From the IMG/VR virus record IMGVR_UViG_3300025687_000242, positions 1 through 27,838 of that record: DNA of 27,838 bases. One strand, 5' to 3'. Position 1 is the stretch's first letter; each line of letters starts with the position of its first letter. Under the pieces are notes generated by a model. The model worked only from the letters and a program-made list of their open reading frames with translations. It made no database searches and was not told the DNA's origin. Positions 8,667 through 15,871 of this stretch are shown here, in pieces. The translations under genes were made by a program, and so were the position numbers. This DNA is from a virus.

Positions 8667-10267
8667 GCGGCCCTCGATTGCGCGCTATCATCGCCATGCA
8701 CTTCCACTTGCTTGATCGCCAACTTGATTCCCGTGGGGACTGTCAGTTTCAACTTTAGCAAGTTCCCGTTGAGCCTCATCGGAAACTTCGTCCTATTCCA
8801 CTCGCTGCGCCGGGCATCAATCTTGCAAGCTAAGTCCAGCCGTTGCTTGACGGCTACCTGTTTGTGGTTCTGCTGAAAGGTTGCCGTCAAATCCACCATT
8901 GGATGATTGAGAGTTCCATTAGATGTCGGCCCGCCCTCCATCGCCCACACGAGGTACAACTCTTTTACGTCGTAGTCGCGCTCTGCGGACCCGCTGAGCA
9001 AGAAGACCGGCGAAGTCAGCGACGCATCTTGGTCGTCCAGGTCATCAGGCCACGAGCTGATAGCGTTGTAAGCCCCTGATTGACCGTCAAACCATTGGAA
9101 AAACTGCGGCGGCGTGGCGTCATCAACAAAGCATAGCGAGAAGATAGGGTGTTTCTGCGGCCACTGCACTTTCTCAAACCCAACTCGAATGTCGGTATTG
9201 TACGAGTGCGCCGCCCATGTTTGCTCATGCACGTCATAGCTGTAGTGACGAGCGCCCTCGTGGCTTACAATCGGGATCAAGTGATAACGCAGTCGAGGGA
9301 TGAAACTTGCTGCTTCGTCCACGTCGGTTGCGGATTCAGAATTGTAGCGATAGTCGCCCCTGGTAATGACGCCCCTGTATCGCGCGCCCTCATGGAGCGA
9401 GTGCATCAACGCATCTCGGATACTGCCGCCAATCGGCTTCGGCCCCGAGGCAATGTCGAACGTGTACACGTCATCGTGCCCGACGCAGAAGATCGTGCTA
9501 TTGAAGTGCGCCAACGTCGAAGGCCACGCACAACCCGACCCCTCTCGCACTTTCATCTCCCAGCGAAACGGGCCTGTAGTATTTGAGCCAGTCACGTAGC
9601 CCAGCGTCCACCCGTAAGTACGGGCCACTACGATGATATTGTTGATGTTGACGATGCCCGTAATGTCGTCCGGGATGTCCGTCAGCTCCGTTGACCCTGA
9701 CCCGGTACTCGTCCAGTCTGTGATGTCCGTGGTGGTGCTCCACCCGATCTTGCGCGGGTTGTTTGCCCCCGATGTGATATCGTAGGCTGCCACAGCTCGA
9801 TTGAACGAGGTAGTGACGTAACGGTACTTCGCGTCCGAAACCACGGCGTAGGTTGACGTGGAAACCGGCGTATGCGTCAGCAGCCCGCCGACGTTGTTTC
9901 CAACCAAGACGATTCCAGCCCAGACAGTGATGTTGTGAAATTCGCGATCGCCAAAGGTCGTGCCAGCGCCCGTGATCTCGGCAGCAGAATACGGAGTTGC
10001 GGATTCCGACGAACCCAGCCGTCGCACCGCCCCAGCGTCGTCGATATAGACGATGTAGCGGTTGCCCTGGTTGAGCAAGAACGCTTTTGCAAAGTCTACC
10101 TTAGCCCCAGACGCCCACTCTGAAAAGCGCTTTCGCAAGTGTGGGCGGGTTCGTGCTACGCCGCGCTCAAACAAAAAATTGAGTGCATCGCTGCACTCCG
10201 TCTCGCCTAGCGCAATTGGGGCTGCTTCGGTGTTGAGCCTTTGGGGGGTCCACTTAGCTAGCAGCAT
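8663..10267 (-). CDS. Tail nozzle / beta-propeller-like tail protein
   Basis: 534 residues using ATG 10267, which overlaps the previous stop as TAATG and has GGAGG eight bases upstream; a start 33 nt further out is open but would overlap the adaptor gene and lacks a Shine-Dalgarno. The N-terminus (LNTEAAPIALGETECSDALN then FLFERGVARTRPHLRKRF) matches the opening of nozzle-type proteins such as P22 gp10 and T7 gp12 in style. It is followed by repeated beta blades, for example GNRYIVYIDDAGAVRRL, FHNITVWAGIVLVGN and FNSTIFCVGHDDVYTFDI. Nozzle proteins form the hexameric tube tip below the adaptor ring. The gene follows the adaptor gene directly, which supports the call. Confidence 0.8.
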   Translation of the reverse strand: MLLAKWTPQRLNTEAAPIALGETECSDALNFLFERGVARTRPHLRKRFSEWASGAKVDFAKAFLLNQGNRYIVYIDDAGAVRRLGSSESATPYSAAEITGAGTTFGDREFHNITVWAGIVLVGNNVGGLLTHTPVSTSTYAVVSDAKYRYVTTSFNRAVAAYDITSGANNPRKIGWSTTTDITDWTSTGSGSTELTDIPDDITGIVNINNIIVVARTYGWTLGYVTGSNTTGPFRWEMKVREGSGCAWPSTLAHFNSTIFCVGHDDVYTFDIASGPKPIGGSIRDALMHSLHEGARYRGVITRGDYRYNSESATDVDEAASFIPRLRYHLIPIVSHEGARHYSYDVHEQTWAAHSYNTDIRVGFEKVQWPQKHPIFSLCFVDDATPPQFFQWFDGQSGAYNAISSWPDDLDDQDASLTSPVFLLSGSAERDYDVKELYLVWAMEGGPTSNGTLNHPMVDLTATFQQNHKQVAVKQRLDLACKIDARRSEWNRTKFPMRLNGNLLKLKLTVPTGIKLAIKQVEVHGDDSAQSRAA

Positions 10268-10986
10268 TACATGGACCTCCGGTAAGGCTGCATCCCCCAA
10301 TCCTCGTCAATCGACTCGCGCCAAGTAAGGGTGGACAGCAAGTCGTTCCACAGCCGAGGGATGATACCCATCTCTTTCGAGTGCCGCTTCCGCACGGACG
10401 GTCCATCAGGCAGCATGGCCGGCATTATCAGCGCCCCAGCCTTGTCGAACGATTGTAGGAAGTGGTACGTCCGGTAGAGGGTTTCCCAAATCAACAACTC
10501 TTCCCATTCGACAGGGATCAGCAGCTCATGCGAGGCCGGGTCCGTCACGCTGATGACGGGCTTGCGCCAGAAGTATGCACGGATAGTATGAGCCGACGAT
10601 GACGGCGCAACGTCAAACTCGATCGTATCTTGGTCCACTCGCGCGTACAGGCGCGGAGTCCCGCTGGTCTGGTAGGTGTACCATTCGTGGTTTCGCGCAT
10701 CGTCGCGCGTCAACCTGAAAACCTCGGTAGCCGAGACCTTGTACCGCAAGGATATGATCCCGGCTACCTCGTAGTCCGACAGATTCGTTGTCAGGTTTAG
10801 GGTTTGAGAATCTTGAGTGACTGCGATCTCGTCGGACCTAACTAACAACTCAGGAAAGGGAACTTTGTTGGCGATCGTGCGATACGCCATTGTGGCGGCT
10901 TTGATGGCGAATCCAATCGTCTCGTCGGGGCGCACGAGGATATCGTTTGCCACCGTCGATGCAATGTCGCCCAAAGTCGTAGCCAT
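10267..10986 (-). CDS. Head-tail adaptor (tubular protein A-like)
   Basis: A 239-residue protein. Helical N-terminus (GDIASTVANDILVRPDETIG then FAIKAATMAYRTIANKVPFP), a beta middle (SQTLNLTTNLSDYEVAGIIS; TIRAYFWRKPVISV) and a helical C-terminus (LIPVEWEELLIWETLYRTYH). The IPxEWxELLxWxTLYRxY element is a hallmark I associate with podovirus adaptor/connector proteins (P22 gp4 / T7 gp11 class), which form a dodecamer under the portal. The stop of the preceding gene abuts this ATG (TAGATG). It is followed immediately by the nozzle gene, the expected order. Confidence is high for adaptor, lower for the exact family. Confidence 0.8.
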   Translation of the reverse strand: MATTLGDIASTVANDILVRPDETIGFAIKAATMAYRTIANKVPFPELLVRSDEIAVTQDSQTLNLTTNLSDYEVAGIISLRYKVSATEVFRLTRDDARNHEWYTYQTSGTPRLYARVDQDTIEFDVAPSSSAHTIRAYFWRKPVISVTDPASHELLIPVEWEELLIWETLYRTYHFLQSFDKAGALIMPAMLPDGPSVRKRHSKEMGIIPRLWNDLLSTLTWRESIDEDWGMQPYRRSM

Positions 10987-11250
10987 CTAAATCTCTTCGC
11001 TCCCAAAGAAGCGCCTTCGCATGTGGCGCGTGTCCGTCCCTTCGTATTGCGCGCCCTGCTGGAGAACGCGCGATATTTCCCGCTCTCGGCGTTCCACATC
11101 CAACGAGTCCACGCATGTTTCCGCACAAACAAAATGCCCCTTGGTTCGACGCGAGTTAGAGACGACCAGCTCGCTCATGGGAAACTCCAGTCCGCAGATG
11201 TGGCAAAATTCCCATGCTTCCTCCGCCCTGAAGTTGCGCTTGCGTCGCAT
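10987..11250 (-). CDS. Small zinc-knuckle protein in head-tail region
   Basis: An 87-residue, very basic protein (starts MRRKRNFR). It has two cysteine pairs, CHIC at about 16-19 and CAETC at about 42-46, a C-x2-C...C-x3-C arrangement typical of a small treble-clef or zinc knuckle. The C-terminus is charged and helical (VERREREISRVLQQ). It sits between the 98-residue gene and the adaptor gene, so it is translated with tail-completion proteins. Possible roles are head completion or nucleic-acid contact at the connector; neither can be shown. The stop is immediately followed by the adaptor ATG. Confidence 0.7.
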   Translation of the reverse strand: MRRKRNFRAEEAWEFCHICGLEFPMSELVVSNSRRTKGHFVCAETCVDSLDVERREREISRVLQQGAQYEGTDTRHMRRRFFGSEEI

Positions 11251-11253
11251 AGC

Positions 11254-11550
11254 TCACTCGATGATGATCTCCAGTACGCCGGATGCCAAAGAAGGAACCT
11301 CCAGCGGCCCCGCGAGAGGCGCTGCGAACTCTTGCTCAAAGAAGGATTCTCCCGCCACTGCTTCGTGGAAGAAGACCGTGCGCCCCTTTGCGTCCTTGAC
11401 GTGTACGGCATCCCCAGGGTCGGAAGACCCGTCAGGCTGCCAGCGAATACGGTGGGCGAAGATACGCGAGCCGCCTGGGACATCGCGGCCAACAGCCGAG
11501 GTCGGGGCGTCATCGGGATAAATCCGCCAAATGTTTGTGGTCAGTTCCAT
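11254..11550 (-). CDS. Small beta-rich hypothetical head-tail protein
   Basis: A 98-residue protein of unknown family. Starts MELTTNIWRIYPDDAPTSAV and contains strand-like stretches (RIFAHRIRWQP; GRTVFFHEAV; GVLEIIIE). No Cys, no membrane segment. It is the first gene after the hairpin at 11587-11624 and lies 3 nt before the zinc-knuckle gene. Size and position would fit a head decoration or head-completion protein, but nothing specific was recognised. Confidence 0.65.
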   Translation of the reverse strand: MELTTNIWRIYPDDAPTSAVGRDVPGGSRIFAHRIRWQPDGSSDPGDAVHVKDAKGRTVFFHEAVAGESFFEQEFAAPLAGPLEVPSLASGVLEIIIE

Positions 11551-11586
11551 CTAGGCCGCCCCTACTAAAGTTCCTATCTCTTGTTG

Positions 11587-11624
11587 AGTGGTTGCGGGCA
11601 TGGAGAACAATACCCGCAACCACT
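11587..11624. terminator. Perfect 12-bp hairpin after the beta-helix gene
   Basis: AGTGGTTGCGGG (11587-11598) pairs perfectly with CCCGCAACCACT (11613-11624) across a 14-nt loop. It lies in the 88-nt gap between the beta-helix gene and the 98-residue gene. No U-tract follows on the leftward (gene) strand; on the rightward strand TTTGTTTT follows. It could attenuate late transcription, stop antisense transcripts, or serve as a processing or stability stem. A classical leftward intrinsic terminator is not fully supported. Confidence 0.5.
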
Positions 11625-11638
11625 TTGTTTTCAGCTAC

Positions 11639-12577
11639 TTAGGCGTCGGTCGAAGCCGTGCCGTTCCACTGTAGCGCTTGCTCGCCATCGAGGTTGACGA
11701 TCGGCAGGTTCGGACCAAACTGCATGTCCGCGCCAACCAACGCTTCAGTGATGTTGGCCGCGTTGTCAGCCAAGCGGCTGAAGATGTTGTTCACGAAGCC
11801 GGTCGTAGTCGAGACAGCCGAGAAGATCACATCCGCCGAGTTGCGATTCCGGGCAAGATTGTACCCCGCCGTCTTCGCGCCAATCTTCAGATTCGTCGCC
11901 GCCGTGCCCGCGTTCAAAATGGCCGCGACCGCAAAGTTGCCGTCGATGTCGAAGTCGTCGATCTCGCAACCATCGCCGCCTACGATGTGGATGGCCGTAT
12001 CAGCGCCAGCAGCCGCAGCGCCGCGATGGACCCACCCCTTGATCTTCAGGCGATCTGCATTGGCGTCGGCGCTGATGCAGTCGGTTGCTTGCCCGGTCAC
12101 ATCCCGGTACTCGCAATTGACGATCGTGCAGTCCGCCGCGTTGATGTCGATCGGGAACACCAGGGCGTCAATGCCGCCCGTAAACAAGATGTTCTCGATG
12201 TAGATGTTGGCCGCGTCCACGTCCATGTCAGCCGTGGTGGCGGTCGTGAAGTTCACGGTCGGGCGAAGAGAACCGGAGCCCAAACCGATGATCGAGATAC
12301 CGGCTACGTCCAGATCCAGGCCGCCGGCAGCCGAGACGGTTTCGGCGTGGCCCGGCATGACGTAGATCACGTCGCCCTTGTTGGCCGTGCAGCGACCGAC
12401 CGCATAGTCGATCGAGGCGAACGGTTCATCGGGGTTGGTGCCGCGACCAGGGGAATCCGAACCCGTGCTCGAATGAACAAAGAACACCGACCCGGTGGTG
12501 GTGTAGGGGAAGGAACCAGCGCCGACTTGCGGAATACCGAAGCTCGAAACGCCGTGAGGGAAAGCTGTCAGACCCAT
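11639..12577 (-). CDS. Beta-helix (pectate-lyase-like) structural protein
   Basis: A 312-residue protein. After an N-terminal stretch containing VFFVHSSTGSDSPGRGTNPD it has the ASIDYAVGRC...GDVIYVMPGHAE opening typical of right-handed parallel beta-helix proteins. Repeating rungs follow (ISIIGLGSGSLRPTVNF; IYIENILFTGG; CTIVNCEYRDVTG; LKIKGWVHRG; CEIDDFDIDGN; LKIGAKTAG). No catalytic residues can be assigned. It has an AGGAG Shine-Dalgarno and follows the major capsid gene, separated by hairpins. A head-fibre, capsid-decoration or host-glycan-binding role is inferred. Expression close to the capsid gene suggests many copies per virion. Confidence 0.75.
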   Translation of the reverse strand: MGLTAFPHGVSSFGIPQVGAGSFPYTTTGSVFFVHSSTGSDSPGRGTNPDEPFASIDYAVGRCTANKGDVIYVMPGHAETVSAAGGLDLDVAGISIIGLGSGSLRPTVNFTTATTADMDVDAANIYIENILFTGGIDALVFPIDINAADCTIVNCEYRDVTGQATDCISADANADRLKIKGWVHRGAAAAGADTAIHIVGGDGCEIDDFDIDGNFAVAAILNAGTAATNLKIGAKTAGYNLARNRNSADVIFSAVSTTTGFVNNIFSRLADNAANITEALVGADMQFGPNLPIVNLDGEQALQWNGTASTDA

Positions 12578-12616
12578 TGAGTTACTCCTGTGGGGCGGTT
12601 AAGGCCGCGTACAACC

Positions 12617-12637
12617 CCAAACGCCTCGGCGGTTTGG
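12617..12637. repeat. Inverted repeat in the capsid-to-beta-helix gap
   Basis: CCAAAC (12617-12622) pairs with GTTTGG (12632-12637), continued inward by GCC/GGC past one bulged G, with a small loop. It lies within the 135-nt gap 12578-12712, which contains no gene. Its place between the post-capsid hairpin and the next ribosome-binding site suggests a stability stem at a 5' end or an operator. Only the symmetry is seen. Confidence 0.4.
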
Positions 12638-12689
12638 CCCGCCGTTTACCCTATGAACCCAAGTGGTCTGCCGTCACCGGGGGTTGAAT

Positions 12690-12707
12690 GGGGGGCCGAA
12701 GCCCCCC
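12690..12707 (-). terminator. GC hairpin with UUCG tetraloop after the capsid gene
   Basis: Read on the leftward mRNA the sequence is GGGGGGC-UUCG-GCCCCCC: a perfect 7-bp GC stem with the extra-stable C(UUCG)G tetraloop. It starts 5 nt beyond the capsid stop codon. There is no U-tract (ATTCAACC follows), so it may act as a partial terminator, a 3' exonuclease block that stabilises capsid mRNA, or both. Such a hairpin would raise capsid yield relative to downstream genes. Confidence 0.65.
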
Positions 12708-12712
12708 GTGGT

Positions 12713-13621
12713 TTACGGGTTGGAACCAACCCAGCCGCGATAGTCGGTCACAACGACCGAGCAACGCATCGTGCTCTTGAACTGCGCGGAACCCGTGTTG
12801 AAGTCGTCCGTTTGGGCCGTCTTCGGGCGCATCCGCCAGTAGAACGTGTACTTGTTCTCGTCCTTGGAGGCGAGGAACCAGTTGGTCGTGTCGGTGAGGC
12901 GGTGCAGTACGCACGGCACCAGCCGGTTGTAGAGGGGGTTAACCGCGTTCTCGCCCGATTCGGGGTCGAACTGCGATTGCAGGATCTTCGCCGCCGTGAA
13001 CTGCAACTGCGGCGGGATGTAGAGCTTGTCGGGGGAGATCGCGATCCGCAAGCCCCGTTCGTTCACCTGATTCTCATAGAGGATCAGAGCGTCCTGGAGA
13101 GCCGTCACCGAAAGCTCGGCGGCGGGGTTCAGCAGGTTGGATTGAGTGGAGGTTGTGATCTCACCTTGCGAGGGATCTTGCAAGGGGTGAGACGCCGAGA
13201 AGAACGCCACGCCGTCCGCCGTGGTGGTGGACGAGAAGCCGGTGTTGAGGGGAACAATCGCCAGAGTTTCGGCGGTGGCTTGCATCGAGCGCGCCATGTC
13301 CTTCGGGAAGCTCTGGATGATGTCGTACTGGTCGTCGGCGATCATCTCGTCGGTGACCTGGAAAGCAAGCGCGTAGGTCTCGTGGATCGCGCGCTTGGAC
13401 GGCCCCATCAAGGGATCATCAAAGGTGACCGAAGCGCCTTCATTCTTCAGGCGAGCGAGCCCGAAGCCGGCGACGCGGTGAGTGTCTTCAAACGCCCGAT
13501 CGGAAGTCTTGACGACGCAGTATTGCGAATACTCCTCAGGGAGTTTCGCCCACTCGTCTTTCATGATCTTGTCGATGCCCGGCGCGAGTAGGGGGCCGAA
13601 GTTTCCTCTAAATGTTGCCAT
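12713..13621 (-). CDS. Major capsid protein (HK97-fold, Mu gpT-like)
   Basis: A 302-residue protein at the expected place after the decoration-like gene and scaffold. N-terminus MATFRGNFGPLLAPGIDKIM; then spine-helix and P-domain patterns (YALAFQVTDEMIADDQYDII), LFPKDMARSMQATAE-type helix near 105-118, FFSASHPLQDPS near 138-150, and a C-terminal MRCSVVVTDYRGWVGSNP. The FxxxHP segment and the terminal RGWxGS resemble Mu-type major head subunits. HK97-fold subunits assemble on the scaffold into the prohead. Two features mark it as highly expressed: a strong hairpin right after its stop and isolated spacing. A start with TAGGAGGCTGACATG context (AGGAG) supports ATG 13621. Confidence 0.88.
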   Translation of the reverse strand: MATFRGNFGPLLAPGIDKIMKDEWAKLPEEYSQYCVVKTSDRAFEDTHRVAGFGLARLKNEGASVTFDDPLMGPSKRAIHETYALAFQVTDEMIADDQYDIIQSFPKDMARSMQATAETLAIVPLNTGFSSTTTADGVAFFSASHPLQDPSQGEITTSTQSNLLNPAAELSVTALQDALILYENQVNERGLRIAISPDKLYIPPQLQFTAAKILQSQFDPESGENAVNPLYNRLVPCVLHRLTDTTNWFLASKDENKYTFYWRMRPKTAQTDDFNTGSAQFKSTMRCSVVVTDYRGWVGSNP

Positions 13622-13630
13622 GTCAGCCTC

Positions 13631-14191
13631 CTAGTCGAACGCCCGCTTGCTGCGAGTGAATTTGAAAAGAACGTGCTCGGTGGAGTTGGGGTCGGCCCCA
13701 ACGATTTCGACCACATGATCCGCGCCTGTCCCGGTGTCGGTGGAATCAACCGACCAGTAACCGTTGGATTCCCGCGCCAGTTCGTAGAGCGTGCCGGGCT
13801 GCACCAAAGCAGCCGAGTAAGTTTGGCCGTCAGTCAAAGCCGCGCGCCAAGTAGCATTGCCGGTGGCGTGAAGCACCTGGACCTTGCCATCCTTCATCGG
13901 CGAGCCTACGGCGGAAATACCAGCCGCAGACATGCCTTGCGGCGTGCCGTGTTCGCTGCCAACCTCGGCAGTGTTCTGCGTGGTGAGGTTATGACCAGCC
14001 TCGGCGGAAACGCCGAGTACGGTTTCGGTGCCGCCAAAGCTGGTGGTCACCTCGTTGACCATGCCGTCGCCGTCAAGAAAGACGGGGACGCCACGGTTGA
14101 AAGTCTCGCTGGCGTCTTCAGGGTAGCGATCGCCCGCAGGCAGACCTGGCCCATCAACACGCCACAGAGTAATTGGACTAGCCGTTGCCAT
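13631..14191 (-). CDS. Head decoration-like protein
   Basis: 186 residues using ATG 14191, which has GGAGA five bases upstream; a longer open frame upstream (14 residues) overlaps the preceding gene and lacks a Shine-Dalgarno. The protein is Gly/Thr/Ala/Val-rich and beta-like (PVFLDGDGMVNEVTTSFGGT; VLGVSAEAGHNLTTQ; KVQVLHATGNATWRAALTDG), with no membrane segment or Cys. It lies directly before the major capsid gene, 9 nt away. That position and composition suit a capsid-cementing protein. A specific family is not recognised. Confidence 0.7.
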   Translation of the reverse strand: MATASPITLWRVDGPGLPAGDRYPEDASETFNRGVPVFLDGDGMVNEVTTSFGGTETVLGVSAEAGHNLTTQNTAEVGSEHGTPQGMSAAGISAVGSPMKDGKVQVLHATGNATWRAALTDGQTYSAALVQPGTLYELARESNGYWSVDSTDTGTGADHVVEIVGADPNSTEHVLFKFTRSKRAFD

Positions 14192-14192
14192 T

Positions 14193-14660
14193 CTATTCTC
14201 CGTTGGATATGGATGCGCCGTCCTCTTCTGCAAGGTGCGCGCGAATACCAGCCTGCCGGGCCGTTTGCAAAATGGGCGCTCGCGATTGGCGCAAGTTCTG
14301 GACTGCTTTCAACTCGCTGTAGAGTTTCAAGGCGTCATGCCGCTGCTTGTCAGCAGACATCAGAATCAAATCGCCGCGAACGAATGAGCCATCAGGCTTG
14401 CGCCAAACGCTCTGAACTGTGGGCTTATTCCGCTTGTCCTTGCCGTCCTTGACAACCTCGTACCCCATGCCCATGCGCGAGGCGATGGTTTCGGGGGAGT
14501 TGCGGACCCAGACATACGCCTTGGAGGGGTCGCCGTTAAGCAAGGCCCCTAGGTTGCGGGTTGCGTTTTCGTGGATGACGTGAACGTCGGCAAGCAGCTT
14601 CGCGAATGCGGCGCTCTGCTTCTCGTCCGGGGTGTCGTAGATAGCGCGGGCTTCAAGCAT
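14193..14660 (-). CDS. Hypothetical head-operon protein
   Basis: A 155-residue, helical, charged protein. It contains WVRNSPETIASRMGMGYEVV and a central LMSADKQRHDALKLYSELKA. There is no Cys, membrane segment or catalytic motif. Its start overlaps the end of the scaffold gene by 8 nt (14653-14660), and its stop lies 1 nt before the decoration-like gene start. I recall comparable proteins with a WVRxxxxxIxxRxxxGYE-type segment between scaffold and capsid genes in several podovirus-type phages, but the role is unknown to me. A minor head or assembly protein is inferred. Confidence 0.7.
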   Translation of the reverse strand: MLEARAIYDTPDEKQSAAFAKLLADVHVIHENATRNLGALLNGDPSKAYVWVRNSPETIASRMGMGYEVVKDGKDKRNKPTVQSVWRKPDGSFVRGDLILMSADKQRHDALKLYSELKAVQNLRQSRAPILQTARQAGIRAHLAEEDGASISNGE

Positions 14661-15456
14661 TGGCTTTGGCTCTCTTTCGTGGCTTGCGGGAGTCGAGCGT
14701 AATCACATCCGACCAACCGCTCTTGAGCATGTTCCGTCCAGTCGTGGGGGCCGATAGGTCCGTGGCCCACCCCTTGCGGGCGTCCTCATAGTCCGCATCG
14801 GACATTCCCAGGAACTCAGCCATCGCGCGCTCATCGTCGGACAAGCCCTTAGGCTCGTCGCCGGAGAACCCGCGACGCGAAGGCGCATTGATCGAAGTGG
14901 CGGCCTTTTTCTTCTGGGCCTTCCATTCTGCGATCTCATCCAAGTGGTCAGCCTTGACGCCTTTCAGCCCTTGCTCCCAGACGAACGGGTTCGTCCAGTC
15001 AGCCGGACCGTAGGTGTTGCGCACCCACTCGGAAACCTTGTCTTTGTACTTGTCGAAAACCTCAGGGTCTTTGCCGCGCGCCTCATCCTGCGCTAGCCGT
15101 ACCTGCATGGGATGCAGTTCGCCGCGTAGCTGGTTGGCCTGCTGCTGGGCAGCCTGCGTCGCCATGTGAGCGGTTACGCCGGTGGGGTTTTGGAAGAACG
15201 CCTCTTCAAACTGCTTGCGCTGGGCGTTGGGGTCGGGACGCTGCTGCTGGGGTTCCCGCTGGGGCCGCTGGAAGAAGTTGGCAAGAAAGCCGTTTTGGCT
15301 GTCAAGTTTCTTCTCTAGCCGGGCAAGTCGGTCATCGCCAGGATCGGCTGCGGGAGTGTCGTTTTGCTCGGCGGGGTCGTCGAACAACTCCGCTTGGCCG
15401 CCGCCACCGCTTTCCGGTTCGGGGTCACGCAATATGCCAGACAGAAAATGTCGCAT
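14653..15456 (-). CDS. Scaffold-like head assembly protein
   Basis: 267 residues from ATG 15456; a TTG two codons upstream is possible. No strong Shine-Dalgarno is visible before either. The protein has an acidic, disordered N-terminus (PEPESGGGGQ...FDDPAEQND), a Gln-rich helical middle (PQREPQQQRPDPNAQRKQFE; QAAQQQANQLRGELHPMQVR), an ERAMAEFLGMSDADYEDARK-type helix near 215-235, and a basic C-terminus (RKPRKRAKANA). Acidic N-terminus, coiled-coil middle and basic capsid-binding tail are typical of phage scaffolds. It lies between portal and capsid, as expected. It overlaps the next gene by 8 nt. Confidence 0.72.
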   Translation of the reverse strand: MRHFLSGILRDPEPESGGGGQAELFDDPAEQNDTPAADPGDDRLARLEKKLDSQNGFLANFFQRPQREPQQQRPDPNAQRKQFEEAFFQNPTGVTAHMATQAAQQQANQLRGELHPMQVRLAQDEARGKDPEVFDKYKDKVSEWVRNTYGPADWTNPFVWEQGLKGVKADHLDEIAEWKAQKKKAATSINAPSRRGFSGDEPKGLSDDERAMAEFLGMSDADYEDARKGWATDLSAPTTGRNMLKSGWSDVITLDSRKPRKRAKANA

Positions 15457-15502
15457 CCACAATGATATGTACCAGTTACGTCAGCGCAAGTCAAGCGTTA
15501 CT

Positions 15503-15871
15503 TTAGGTATTGGCCGCATCTTGCTCAAACGACTCACGTTTGAGGTTTGCCGCCTCTGCGATTGCACGCCGCATGTCCCTCACGTATTGCACCGTAAGGT
15601 GTTGAGTTAAAAGGTCTTGCATGTCGAGAGCGCCCTGCGAATAGCGGATCGTCTCGATGTTCGCCTTTTTATCGCGCACCACCCGTTCATGATGGCGACC
15701 GCCGCTGATGAGGTAGCGCTTGAGCGCGTGCCAGCCCTCACTGCGGAGCAGGGCCTCCAATTGCTCCCATTCCTCCGGCTCCAGGGGGCTGGCCTTGAGC
15801 AGGGCCTCCGCTTGGTCCAGGCTGGGGTTGAGATTGAGCTTCGATGGCTCGTTTGGCATCTGGTATGTCAT
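15503..15871 (-). CDS. Small helical protein overlapping the portal gene
   Basis: 122 residues from ATG 15871 (a TTG immediately upstream and an ATG at 15859 are alternatives). The first 134 nt lie inside the 3' end of the portal gene in another frame. The overlapped part encodes a sensible helix (LDQAEALLKASPLEPEEWEQ; LEALLRSEGWHALKRYL), then RHHERVVRDKKANIETIR and a charged helical C-terminus. In contrast the portal reading of the same DNA is low-complexity Pro/Gly/Gln/Ala. I read this as the older frame, with the portal tail extended over it. Similar short helical proteins occur between portal and scaffold in podovirus-type operons. The function is unknown. Confidence 0.65.
   Translation of the reverse strand: MTYQMPNEPSKLNLNPSLDQAEALLKASPLEPEEWEQLEALLRSEGWHALKRYLISGGRHHERVVRDKKANIETIRYSQGALDMQDLLTQHLTVQYVRDMRRAIAEAANLKRESFEQDAANT

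Noticed and set aside
10268-10300. Longer start for the nozzle gene
   Set aside because: Would overlap the adaptor gene by 34 nt without a Shine-Dalgarno; the TAATG junction with GGAGG at 10267 is better.
10550-10556. CTGATGA on the plus strand
   Set aside because: No second core segment or closing stems; antisense to the adaptor gene.
11678-12580. 300-codon plus-strand open frame
   Set aside because: Antisense shadow of the beta-helix gene; Arg/Asp/Val-rich, no Shine-Dalgarno, wrong strand for the operon.
12590-13591. 333-codon plus-strand open frame
   Set aside because: Antisense shadow of the major capsid gene; composition is Arg/Val/Gly/Leu-biased with no domain-like pattern.
15705-15711. 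CTGATGA on the plus strand
   Set aside because: No GAAA or GUC core with pairing stems nearby; it lies in a leftward coding region and is a chance match.
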